The notes beneath the pieces were generated by a model, which worked only from the letters and a program-made list of their open reading frames with translations, did not search any database and was not told where the DNA came from. A DNA stretch of 64,000 bases from positions 40,901,034-40,965,033 of the forward strand of contig OX419762.1 in NCBI GenBank assembly GCA_948567375.1, given 5' to 3'. The translations under genes were made by a program, and so were the position numbers. The DNA is from Lunularia cruciata. Lineage: Eukaryota > Streptophyta > Marchantiopsida > Lunulariales > Lunulariaceae. Positions 49,601-57,736 of the stretch are shown in pieces. Positions within the stretch are counted from its first letter, which is position 1; each line of letters starts with the position of its first letter.

Positions 49601-52600
49601 TGTGGGTTCGGGCTATGAACGTCTACGCTGATGTAGCGAAAGTTGTTGCACCGAAGAAAGCAACTCTAAACAAGGCAGAAGCAGCCCTTAAGCTGGCTGC
49701 AGATACTCTAGCAATAAAGCAGAAACAACTCGCAGATGTAGAGGCACAGGTGGCAAAACTGAAGGCAAATCTGGATATCGTACAAGCCGATATGGACAAA
49801 CTGAAGAGCCAAGCTTTGCTCACAGAGAATCGACTCATCAGAGCTGGAAAGCTCACTGCTGCTCTTGGTGATGAAGCGGTAAATTTCTCGCTTATATCTC
49901 CGTAACCTATGTGAGACCATCTAATAAAGAAGACTGGAGTTGTTGAAGAGAAGATAAAAGGTAAAGTTTCTAAGATTTCGAGAAGTTCTTGTTATGAAAT
50001 CTCTTGCGGCACCAGTGATCAGATTCCGAAACCAACGTATGGGCTAAAGTTGTCAGTTCAGTTTCTTTTGAATTTGATAAGTTTCACAGAGAAGATGAAA
50101 TAAATAGGTACGCTGGAGAGAAACGGCTGCAGAGATCGGAGAGAAAAGGAAGCTGCTTGTCGGTGACGTCTTTTTATGCGCTGTTTGTATCTCATATTAC
50201 GGAGCTTTCTCAGGTCCATACCGAGCAGACCTCGTAAGCAGCTGGATTCAGCGCTGCAAGGTAATACTTTCCAAGACGTCTTACACTATTATTAGAAGCT
50301 GTTAGAGCCTTGAAGATAGTCCAGCATGTAGCAATCATGATCTTCCATCAAAGTCCAGGTAGAATTTTCGGGTAAACTTGAGATTCACGTCAAGTTTGAT
50401 GTAAGATAAATATCTGCAAATAAGCATGTATCCTTCCCATATCTATGTCGGGCAATATCTGAGTAAGTTTAGTTTTTGCTGAAGAAAGATTCGATATCGA
50501 TTTCAACTGCGAAGATTGCGTATATGTGCCAGTTTAGCGGGGCAAGGTCCGCACAGAAACACATGCGGGCCAAGACTTTAGAGATGACTTAAGAATCGAT
50601 TTGCTGCAGATAACTCTTATGTGACTTTTTCCAAATGGCGGAATGGATCAGATTTTTTTCTTTCTTCAATTCCGCTACATATTTTAAAATGAGCGTGTTT
50701 TGTTCAGAAGATGACTGAGTTGTTGAAACGTGTAGCATCTCCACCAGTTTGCCTTCCTGACCAGTCCTTTCCCATTGTATATTGCTCTTGACTTGGATAG
50801 CTCTGGGTCATTTCTTATGCAACAGGACGAAGAGATTCCTGTGTCGGATGATTGCTCGCTACGGGGTATATTGGCATCACCTGTAGAGGTACGAGAGTGG
50901 AATATATGGGGCCTTCCATCGGATAACGTTTCCGTGGACAACGGAATATTAGTAACACGGGGAAGGAGATGGCCTCTGATGATAGATCCCCAAGGACAAG
51001 CGAATAGCTGGATAAAAGCCATGGAAGCGAAGAATGGTCTCCGTGTGGTTCGACTTTCAGATTCCACTTTACTTCGAACGATTGAAAGCAGCATTAGGAT
51101 TGGAAATCCTGTGCTTCTGGAAGATATTGGGGATGTTCTAGATCCTGCATTAGAGCCCATTTTACAAAAGCAGGCAAGCCCCTGACAAAGGACTTGAAAT
51201 AAGAAGTTCCTGCAAAGTCGATATGCTAATTTAGACAATCTATATTTGCGCACTTGTATTCCTGTAGCAGTCACTGATTGGTGTGGTTTGAACAGGTGTT
51301 TGAGAAGAAAGGTCGCTGGCTCATAAGACTAGGAGACACAGATGTGGACTACGACCCTCGGTTCAAATTATATATGACAACAAAACTTTCCAACCCTCAC
51401 TATCTTCCAGAAGTGTGTATCAAGGTCACCCTGGTAAATTTTACGGTGACCATGAAGGGTTTGGAGGACCAACTCCTTGGGGATGTTGTTCGAAAGGAAA
51501 GGGCAGACTTGGAAGAGCAGAACGATAGACTGGTTGTAAGCATCAGCAGTGACAAGAAACAATTGAAGGACTTGGAAGACAAAATTCTTCGACTTTTGAA
51601 AGAAAGTGAAGGAAATATTTTGGACGACGAAGTCTTGATTAACACACTCAATAACTCCAAGCTGACATCAGGAGTGATTCAAAGCCGAGTGAAACAGGCA
51701 GAAATAACAGAAAAAGAAATCAGAACCGCTCGGGAGGAATATCGAGTTGTTGCCAAGCGCGGATCTATTCTCTATTTTATTATATCAGACCTTGCTCTTA
51801 TTGACTCGATGTACCAGTACTCACTCTCCTACTTTGCTCAGCTATTTAACCAATGCATAGACGTAAGCCCCAGGTCAGAGGTGCTTGAGGATCGACTCCA
51901 AATACTGATTCGTTACATGACTGAATTTTTGTACTTAAGTGTAAGTCGTGGTCTTTTTGAGGAGCACAAGTTGACATTTTCTTTCCTCATATGTACATCT
52001 ATCATGAAGTCCATGAATGAAATTAATCTAGATGACTGGAGATTTTTCCTCCTAGGAGGTTCGGATAAGGTGACAGAAGGAGCTCCGGCTAATCCTGAAA
52101 AGCGCCTTATACCAGAGAGAGTCTGGATACAGATTTGGAGGCTTGAAGAAACTCTAGAAGTTTTTAAGAACTTAGCTCAGGACATGACTAAGGCCTGGGC
52201 TCAATGGGTCCCATTTTTCAAATCCACTGAACCTCACTTGTTCACTTTCCCCGGCGGCTGGGAGCAAAGGACTACTCCATTCCAACGGCTCCTGATATTG
52301 AAGGTCATGAGGGGAGAGAAGTTGGTGTTTGGAGTAAATTCATTTGTAACAGTTCATCTTGGTCCCAAATTCATTGGAAGTGTGCCCCTCCAACTTGAAG
52401 ACATCTTCAAGGACACATCCTGCATAAATCCTGTTATTTTCATCCTTACAACAGGTGCAGATCCGTCCGCCATGCTTCAAAGGTTTGCTGAGAAAATGGA
52501 CCGAAAGGCAGGCGACAGGCTGCACATGATCTCTCTTGGTCAAGGTCAAGGGCCAGTTGCAGAAACTCTGATACAGAAGTCAAGGAAATCTGGTGACTGG

Positions 52601-55600
52601 GTTTGTCTTCAGAATTGCCACTTAGCAAGTTCCTGGATGATACCCATGGAACGTATCATTGAGAAGTTTATGCCAGAGAGAGCCGATATTCATCCCGACT
52701 TTCGCCTATGGCTTACTTCATTTCCATCTAAGGACTTTCCCGTCCCAGTTCTCCAGGTAACTTTCCTAATCCCAATCACCGCAGGAGCTCAACAGCTTTT
52801 CTAATGGCCTCCTTATGCTGCAAGCCTGTGACAGTTTGCAAATTGTTTCCCTTCACTTATTGATCGTCGTAGTTGGATTCCATTTGAGAAAAAATATACG
52901 AGGTAGGTGCTAGTTTCAGGTCCTCCTCAGAGTTTCTGATGACTTTGAGTTTTGCAGAATGGCATCAAATTGACTAATGAGCCACCGAAGGGAGTTCGAG
53001 CAAATATGTTACAGTCTTACACGAATGTAACTGAGGAATTTTTAGAGAGCTGTTCCAAATTGCATCCCTGGAAGAAACTGGTATTTGGAATTGCATTCTT
53101 TCATGCAGGCAAGATTACCGTACAACGACTTCTTGATTGAAAGCGTTCAAGTTTATCCGTTGTCCAAGCTCATCCTGGATTTATCCAGTGTCTATAACTA
53201 ATGTATTTTAGTAACTAATGCTGGACATTTCATACAGTTTAAATTCCGGATGATTACTTGCACATGACTAACTTGCTAACCTTGTCTACTATTTTGGTTG
53301 CGCTGACTTGACTGGAACGAAGTTAAGAAAATAACAGAACGCTTGGGATTATGTTTTAACAACATACAGTAACAAAGAGCTTGAACATTACAGTCATACA
53401 AGAGCGAAGAAAATTTGGACCTTTAGGATGGAACGTGAAGTATGACTTCAACAGTAGCGATCTCGAGTGTGCTCTTCAGACCTTGTTTATGTTCTTGGAG
53501 GAGCAACCTGATATACCTTGGCCCGCTTTGCTGTATGTAACAGGTAAATTTATGCTAGTTGACAATCAAGTTCACAACCCACGTAGAATGATGCTAGTCT
53601 TATCAGCAGTATTAAATACTGTACATGAAGCTTTTTAAGTGGGTTTGGCTAGATAGATCAGCTGGAAAAGAGGATGTCGAGACAATGCCTCGTCCGAGTA
53701 CAAGGTATCTGTAACTTCAGATTTCAGGCGATCAACAACCGAAGCTTGGGCCATTGAAACTGAAAATTGGAGTTCTTGTTCTAAGAGGGCATGTGAGAAC
53801 CTAGTACTAATCCTTTGACCGGTACACAGGTGAAATCAATTATGGGGGACGTGTAACAGATGATCTAGACAGACGATGCCTTATGAGCACCTTGAAACTC
53901 TATTATGATCCTGCTGTGTTGTCAGACACATACACTTTTACAAACACTGGGTTGTATGTATCCCCTCCGGAAGGTCCTCATAGTAGCTACGTTGACTACA
54001 TAAAGACATTTCCGACGGCTGAGGGGCCAGATTTATTTGGAATGCATGAAAATGCAAATCTGACCTTTCAACATCAGGAAAGCAACAAAATTTTGAGTGT
54101 TGTCGCTAGCATACAGCCGAAGGCTAGTTCAGTGGGATCTGGAAAGAACGTTGGAGAGACCATTCTGGAGTTGGCAGCCAAACTATTAGAGGGGCTCCCT
54201 GTTCCCTTAAGGCCAGAGGAAGCAACAGAGCACATACCGGAATTTGGACCCACTGGACAAGTTAACTCCTTACTGGTGGTCTTGCAGCAGGTAATAGAAT
54301 GACCTTCTCTTATTTTGGTGCCCTTTTGTGCGTTTCGCTTTGTATTGAAGGATAGATGCTACGATCCTCCAGAGTATGTGAGTATTCCATCTTCACCCCT
54401 ATACGAAATTCCTAGCGGTCAGCCCTACAGATTTTCACCCTGCGCAGCTTTGATCTGGTTGTGTTTGCCAGGAAACCGAAAGGTTTAATCGGCTCCTCAG
54501 GATGCTGAGGGCAACTTTGGTGGAGCTCCAACGGGCGATCAAAGGCTTAGTTGTCATGTCGTCTGATTTGGAAGCCATGTTCAACAACTTCATCGCCAAT
54601 AAAGTCCCTGAATTGTGGAATGCTGTATCTTACCCATCACTGAAACCTCTCACATCATGGATTATTGACTACCACAGAAGGATGGAGTTCATGCGGGTTT
54701 GGATCAAAGATGGAAACCCACTTTGTTATTGGCTCCCTGGTTTCTTTTTCCCTCAGGTAGTAGCATGTCAATATGCTCTGCTTCACTTTATAAGAATCCT
54801 TGTACCTGCTTGACCACGCTTAAAAGTGCCAGGTGCTTTTCCGCACAAGGAAAGACTTCCATCGTATGGTCCTCATATTGCGTTTGCACTGCGCATTATT
54901 TATACACGTTATTCCCAGTACAGAAGTCTAATGCTCGAGATCTTCTGTGGATAAATTTCGGAACCGAAGTCTCCATTTGACCAGGTCAATGGTGGCTTGG
55001 TCACTAATTGATCGGTGCGGTTGGACGTTGGTTCTCTGGTCATGTCAGCAACTATCCCGTTCTTACTCTAGTTTATAACTGTCAATTATCATGTGAAATC
55101 TGTAAAATCTATGATAGATGGCCGTCAATACGTACAGTCGTAGACACTTCTCATTGTTGATGTCCAATGTTAGACAAATCCAAAGTTCTCATCTTTCAGA
55201 CAAAACGTTCTCCAAGCAAGTATGAATCCTGCAGTTGACTATCTGCGGACGAATAACCTGCAGTTTATCCCTTCCATGTGCTTCAACAGGGCTTCATGAC
55301 TGGAGCGTTGCAGAACCATGCAAGGAAGTATCAAATACCAATCGATACGCTCAACTTCGGATTTAATGTCATGGACTTTGAAGACAATGTAGATGTGAAG
55401 AAAGCACCGGCAGATGGCCTGTATATCAGTGGCCTCTACTTGGATGGTGCACGTTGGGATCGCCAACATAAGTGCTTGGTTGAAGCTTTGCCTGGTAAGT
55501 GTGTCCTTTCTCAAACGGGCTCTACCGATTGGATTCCTGTCGTTTGTACGAGTTTGTAACTTCCGCTTTGTCTGCTGGAATATAAAGCTCGCTCCTACTT

Positions 55601-55929
55601 ACAGTATACAGTTGCCAGAACTAAGATGTAGAACTCCAATCCGTGAAAGTTATAAGAAGTCTGACGAAGATTCACCTACTCCTGCTTTTGTAGGCGAAAT
55701 TTACTCAAGATTGCCCGTGGTGCACTTTATTCCAATTGTGAACTACAAGCCTCCCGTAAATGAGTACCAGTGTCCGTTATATAAAACCCATGTTAGAGCC
55801 GGAGTTCTCACCACAACCGGAGCATCCTCCAACTATATCTTGAATGTTAGCCTCAGCATTGACCCAGACACTACCCCTGATTTTTGGATCCTACAAGGGA
55901 TTGCATTGTTATGTCAAAATCCTTATTAG
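12795..55929 (+). CDS. DNAH6: Axonemal dynein heavy chain, DNAH6 type, full length (41 exons)
   Basis: This is the ATP-driven motor of a single-headed inner dynein arm in the sperm flagellum. All 41 exons join in phase into 4153 codons, close to animal DNAH6, with no internal stop. Four P-loops are present: GPAGTGKT (about residue 1497), GPTGGGKS (1778), GVSGAGKS (2125) and GVGGSGKQ (2477). AAA1 Walker B is CFDEFNRI (1547). Assignment to DNAH6 rather than DNAH1 or the DNAH3/7/12 group rests on recalled motif spacing, for example DPQGQAN, SLGQGQGP and the ALLCQ-type C-terminus. Exons: 12795-13353, 13968-14147, 14246-14322, 14465-14602, 14754-14876, 15655-16329, 17341-17532, 17830-17919, 18416-18517, 18713-18826, 19362-19454, 19712-20000, 20240-20346, 21091-21254, 21462-21636, 21784-21924, 32422-32552, 32856-33074, 33522-33742, 34032-34200, 34386-34691, 35502-35826, 35966-37870, 38009-38263, 38352-38603, 38854-39114, 46807-47113, 47527-47930, 48136-48378, 48587-48685, 49084-49344, 49444-49878, 50108-50260, 50826-51173, 51296-52756, 52958-53108, 53394-53543, 53830-54290, 54472-54756, 55290-55494, 55694-55929. 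Confidence 0.93.
18956..18985. other. GC-rich hairpin in dynein intron 10
   Basis: GCCGCCCC (18956-18963) pairs with GGGGCGGC (18978-18985) across a 14-nt loop. It stands out against an AT-rich intron. No function is implied. Confidence 0.4.
22329..22626 (+). repeat. 5' LTR of family 1 Copia
   Basis: The LTR starts TGTTAGACTAG and ends CTCA directly before the PBS. Its start matches the LTR at 46129-46401 read on the other strand. Confidence 0.7.
22627..22638 (+). other. Primer-binding site, 3' end of tRNA-iMet
   Basis: TGGTATCAGAGC is the classic plant Copia priming site, complementary to the 3' end of initiator methionine tRNA. It fixes the LTR boundary and element orientation. Confidence 0.85.
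22924..23215 (+). repeat. 146-bp tandem duplication inside gag
   Basis: The segment from CTATCAGTACCCCTACTCC (22924) repeats from 23070 with few changes, doubling the gag peptide FNGKYFHSWKHC. The second copy reads on into the rest of gag. Confidence 0.8.
25150..26860 (+). repeat. Dispersed T/C-rich hairpin repeats in dynein intron 16
   Basis: This stretch has no coding signal. Its most regular feature is a block of about 80 bp: CATTT..TTGCCATTCCAT, CACTTCATATGCACTTAATGAG, TTCCGGATCTCCCGTTC, 3-4 nt, GAACGGCTTCTG, then CTCTCAT. Copies start near 25175, 25641, 25728, 25981, 26057 (short) and 26700. The same hairpin block occurs in the 1-6 kb array and at 32238. A direct repeat of CATCCTATTGCCATTCCAT lies near 26590 and 26670. 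Confidence 0.65.
26860..27105 (+). repeat. 124-bp tandem duplication at the edge of a decayed LTR
   Basis: GAGTCATTGATGGCAATACTGG begins at 26860 and again at 26984, followed each time by GGCTTTTC.TCCTTTCGATA and AAATATTGTTATCTCTGA. The second copy has a short deletion and leads into the family 2 LTR that starts at about 27064. Confidence 0.7.
29327..29865 (-). repeat. Solo LTR of family 2 with target-site duplication
   Basis: This block matches the LTRs at 40013-40499 and 42959-43413 in order and spacing (TGAAGTAGA.GGTCT, CACTCA.GCAGCATGAA, CTAATCAT.TATCT). GTATGA occurs directly before it (29321-29326) and directly after it (29866-29871), consistent with a short target-site duplication. 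It splits the integrase text of the surrounding older element. Confidence 0.65.
31169..31650 (+). pseudogene. Reversed reverse-transcriptase fragment inside decayed gag
   Basis: On the plus strand, broken frames match the Copia RT region: QWVFEIKQGVENENL, then IPLLKKALYGFQQMP, YEKLDSYLK and a decayed catalytic box (HVND where YVDD is expected) near 31.63 kb. The element around it reads on the minus strand, with Gag sequence on both sides. The fragment is therefore an inverted insertion or a local inversion. Confidence 0.65.
32110..32290 (+). repeat. Hairpin-repeat fragment near the end of intron 16
   Basis: A 60-bp unit (ATTTCTCACTATTCTAGCATT...GTACATCTTGCTTACC) occurs twice. It is followed by the hairpin CCCGTTCCCAGAACGG and TATACCTATATATA. 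The same string occurs near 5615-5730 in the array at the left end of the window. Confidence 0.75.
35502..47930 (+). CDS. DNAH6: DNAH6 exons 22-28: AAA1 to AAA4
   Basis: Exon 22 holds FGWQMQLRYYWDDE and the AAA1 P-loop GPAGTGKTETTKDLGKALG. Exon 23 (35966-37870, 635 codons, the longest exon) has AAA1 Walker B CFDEFNRIDIEVLSVVAQQ, the FITMNPGYAGRTELPDNLK segment, AAA2 with its P-loop and FDGPVDAIWIENMNTVLDD, and the AAA3 P-loop. Exon 24 has AAA3 Walker B FVDDVNMP and QPPIELLRQ. Exon 27 has the AAA4 P-loop and exon 28 FLFTDTQI with VLCMSPVGEALRSRCRQFPS. AAA1 is the main ATPase site and its key residues are all present; AAA2-4 are also intact by motif. The exon 22 donor (AAG|GTCCTC) is weak but gives the family spacing DFK-FMGKFF. 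Intron 26, inside the AAA3-AAA4 coding region, is 7.7 kb of nested Copia. Confidence 0.93.
39571..39610 (+). repeat. Left copy of a perfect 40-bp direct repeat flanking a nested Copia
   Basis: TAATTGTGTGCCCTAGTTGC... (39571-39610) is identical to 43414-43453. The right copy belongs to the family 1 RNase H region. The left copy touches the truncated LTR at 39606. Confidence 0.85.
39606..40012 (-). repeat. Truncated extra LTR of family 2, in tandem with a full LTR
   Basis: The block is nearly identical to the next LTR but lacks its last 30 or so bases (the AAACTCGAGATTATCACAACTAACA end). It joins directly to the next LTR at TGATGAGAACC. It carries two of the 17-bp units described below. Confidence 0.75.
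40013..40499 (-). repeat. 3' LTR of the family 2 element
   Basis: It ends in TAACA on the plus strand next to the polypurine tract. It has five copies of a 17-bp unit (TAATCATGTATCTAGTC) at about 40390-40475, against three in the 5' LTR. Confidence 0.85.
40600..42292 (-). pseudogene. Copia integrase tail, reverse transcriptase and RNase H (family 2)
   Basis: Minus-strand frame 42292-42092 is the integrase-RT junction (RRSQRDRKPIDRLGF); a stop separates it from the next frame. Frame 42088-41195 is RT: GTWVLADLPPGMKAIGCKWV, KTAFLNGDLRETIYMDVPDG, LLKKALYGLKQAPRAWY and the catalytic box YVDDLLLL. A frameshift near 41.22 kb leads to 41250-40600 with the RT-RNase H connection (YQSALGSLMFIMVCTRPDI). 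The RNase H core follows: YTDASWGDDTDKSRSTSGY, STTEAEFMVAS, LYCDNTGSIALS and the ARTKHIE-type motif as PRTKHIEI. Only one frameshift and one or two stops break it, so it is recently inactivated. Confidence 0.85.
42363..43035 (-). pseudogene. Copia gag (family 2), started inside the LTR
   Basis: Reading from ATG at 43035, the frame passes through the LTR end and the PBS (which encodes VMGPQS) into LIGELRELEKLGNTNYKAWALD, a typical Copia gag opening. A frameshift near 42.66 kb moves to the frame ending at 42363 (LADGEDFTLHLSKLQKVFKS, LLRTLPPSYQPIKVAL). The zinc knuckle, protease and most of integrase are absent. Confidence 0.75.
42945..42958 (-). other. Primer-binding site matching the tRNA-iMet anticodon arm
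   Basis: The plus strand reads GTGGGCCCATAACC, identical to the anticodon stem-loop of plant initiator methionine tRNA, so the element strand is complementary to it. Priming by a half-tRNA of this kind is known for Drosophila copia and yeast Ty5. Confidence 0.75.
42959..43413 (-). repeat. 5' LTR of the family 2 element
   Basis: The LTR ends CTCATCA on the minus strand, directly before the PBS. The Gag start codon (minus strand, 43035-43033) lies inside it. Confidence 0.85.
43380..43694 (-). pseudogene. Copia RT-RNase H connection (family 1)
   Basis: IPYQSAVRSLMWAMVSTRPD, LAYAVSSVANNMANPGPNHW and MKRISRYIQGT are typical of the stretch between RT and RNase H. It runs into the 40-bp repeat and the family 2 LTR, so RNase H is lost. 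Confidence 0.8.
43779..44723 (-). pseudogene. Copia integrase joined to an RT remnant (family 1)
   Basis: One 314-codon open frame covers the integrase zinc region (LWHRRLGQINKHRLQLLHD, VCSPCLHGKQTRTHIP) and core (VPLVIVHSDVCGPLSPATY, FVAFIDDYTMYTFLYLLQF), then TLYVDDYILASNSLSLLLYV from RT. A 37-bp tandem duplication (about 44103-44139 and 44140-44176) shifts the frame, so HSDNGGEYKSTAF of integrase is read in another frame (44239-43913). The end of integrase and most of RT are deleted. The continuous frame is accidental; it should not encode a working enzyme. Confidence 0.8.
44733..45844 (-). pseudogene. Copia gag and protease (family 1), broken frames
   Basis: Gag begins near 45844 (FDTTFVKFNGDFFQSWKHC), continues at 45538-45257 (LRSMPSSYKHFLPSLQSQ-like text, EEISMKHEGLVKQTTA), and reaches the zinc knuckle CYYCSRKGHHIKDC (CX2CX4HX4C) in 45158-44733. 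The protease follows with WYIDTAASQHMTN and LADVLHIPLLNKNL. Stops and shifts separate the parts. Confidence 0.8.
46129..46401 (-). repeat. 5' LTR of the family 1 element
   Basis: TG...CA ends, 273 bp. The start is shared with the LTR at 22329 on the other strand. Confidence 0.75.
48136..50260 (+). CDS. DNAH6: DNAH6 exons 29-33: stalk and microtubule-binding domain
   Basis: This encodes the antiparallel coiled-coil stalk and its tip. Exon 29 carries SVSDMATKFFNELRRKYYIT and YLDCVNLYVELLNEKR. Exon 30 is a 33-codon coiled-coil piece. Exon 31 has AIEEQQVKVQAAE and DDAQKDLDAAMPALNAAVEA, then SDITELKSFAKPPSLV, which opens the microtubule-binding domain (about residues 2820-2905). Exon 32 finishes it with YNKDGITPKIQKMLQKYIH, DPQFVPEAV and CMWVRAMNVYADVAKVVAP, then runs into the returning coil. 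Exon 33 (RWRETAAEIG... to ISYYGAF) leads into AAA5. Boundaries are canonical GT-AG and phases agree. The spacing of the stalk helices matches the family. Confidence 0.92.
50826..55929 (+). CDS. DNAH6: DNAH6 exons 34-41: AAA5, AAA6 and C-terminal domain
   Basis: Exon 34 is AAA5: WNIWGLPSDNVSVDNGILVT, RRWPLMIDPQGQAN and LDPALEPIL. Exon 35 (487 codons) holds the AAA5-AAA6 join (NPHYLPEVCIKVTLVNFTVT, GLEDQLL) and AAA6 (ISLGQGQGP, WVCLQNCHLA, FRLWLTSFPSKDFPV). Exons 36-38 carry NEPPKGVRAN, QERRKFGPLGWN, INYGGRV and FGMHENANLTF. Exons 39-41 form the C-terminal domain: YPSLKPLTSW, YWLPGFFFPQ, GFMTGALQNHARKY and the end QGIALLCQNPY. Introns 34 and 36 begin with GC instead of GT (see findings). The stop TAG is at 55927-55929. 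Confidence 0.93.
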
Positions 55930-57251
55930 AGTAGTTGGTTTAGTCCTGGAGATAAAGCGTTTTGGCTGGATCAATTGTGAGCAGTATGATTCTTTGATAC
56001 TTTTGACTCCGTTGACCAACCTCTAATCATCTATTTATAACCGGACACTCGCCTGAGCCACATTGTAAGATGAACTTTCAGGCTCGGGTTGTTGTCAATC
56101 ATCATATAATCCATTCCGTCGATTTGACTCTAATCGCAATTAGACACTCGCCTTGATTAGAATTCTTGTCAGTTTGAGAATATTAATATCTGTTCCCACC
56201 ACATCAACTGTGAACAGCATTTCTAATTAAGTATACACGGTAGTTGCAAAAAATGATATATTTAAGGTATACTTCGTTGTGAACAGTTTTGATTGGTTCA
56301 CAAAGTAAAATATAACTTGACCTTGCAGGTGTACAGAAACTTGAAGTTCATTAGTCGAAAAGTAGAGTTGAAACTTGACCATACCGGTATGAATGTGCAG
56401 CTCAAGATGCCAAGGGCACGTCGGAGAATTTTAAACTCTGTCTATCACATGTTCATATGTTTGTATTAGCCAGCCATGATGACTAGTTTCCCTCTACAAT
56501 CTTGGTTGCTGAACTCTCACAAGATCTGATGCAAAGCGATTGAGACGAACGACGACTATGATGCACACTTTTACTTGTCCAATACTTATCTTTAAGAGTT
56601 GGATCTAACGTGGCAAAGATAGTTCTAGAGGTAGTAGCTGAACAGGGGGAGATTAAGCAGGAGGTAGTGCGAGATATCGATGTTGTGAACCTGCTGTCGT
56701 GGTTAAAGATAGCGCGATGAGTATGTTTGAAGGAAGTTTTATTGCTGACCCAGAAAATTAGTTGAAACCAGTTGAAACTGAATCAACAAGTACAGTTCTA
56801 AATTTACAGTGCACTGCAAAAATTCTCAAATGTCGAAAACCTTGTGTGTTTATTATCTGTCCTTGGGACAAAGAACCAAGGGCCGATGATACTCTACAAC
56901 TATCCAGCACCATGGAGGCAAAACTCCAGGTATTGTCCTCGGCAGTTGTCACATTACACATGTGACGCTATTACCAGCTAGAGTAGCTATTGTAGCTTAT
57001 TTGATCTACATTGCTGCTTCGGAGAATCATCATCACCCTTTTGGGGAGATGGAAGGCTTCATAATATCAGCAAGGAAAAAGAATCGGTATCTTAAGAAGG
57101 TCCTAAATTTCTCATCGTCCGTCTTCTGCCAAATCAACACATGAGACTGGTTTGGTACAGAAACTCCGTGCTGGATTTAAGGTTACTACTGCTTTGTCTC
57201 TAAAAAAGCAACTGGTTTAGTCCGAAAGAATAACGCTTGCCGCAAGAGAGA
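55930..57251. other. Convergent intergenic stretch, no gene seen
   Basis: The region lies between the dynein stop and the stop of the ABCG gene on the other strand. It should hold both 3' UTRs. Short frames at 56590-56720 and 56762-56965 lack domains and splice context. Confidence 0.55.
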
Positions 57252-57689
57252 TCACCGAGATTGAAAGTTGAGGAATTTCATGGCCACGATAGTAACAACG
57301 GTGAACATAAGAATGAAGCCCAACATCATGAGTGAAATGAAAGGTAAATAGCTCCTCTTGTACCCAAAGTGATGTTCAACGAAGTATTTCACCGTTGTTA
57401 CCGTTCCATCAGTGTGAGTAACGTATTTATCGTCCATGTCTCCAAATTGCGTCACGATGCATCCGTACAGAGTGTAGGAAATTGGATTTATCCAGTAGAA
57501 CCACTTCCACCATACAGGGAGTCTCTGCGTGAACAGATATGAGGAGATCACGTGAAATGAATCAGTCCACGGTCTCTCATGTCGCAGCGTAAAAGATTTA
57601 AACATAGAAACTACTGTCACCTACCGATCAGATTCAATGGATATCTGAGTCTGAGGAACCTAATCAAAATCTAAGTAGTTGGAAGTAAC

Positions 57690-57736
<47 letters not shown>

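Noticed and set aside
56590-56965. Short plus-strand frames after the dynein stop
   Set aside because: No domain, no start context worth defending, and likely within the 3' UTR or spacer.
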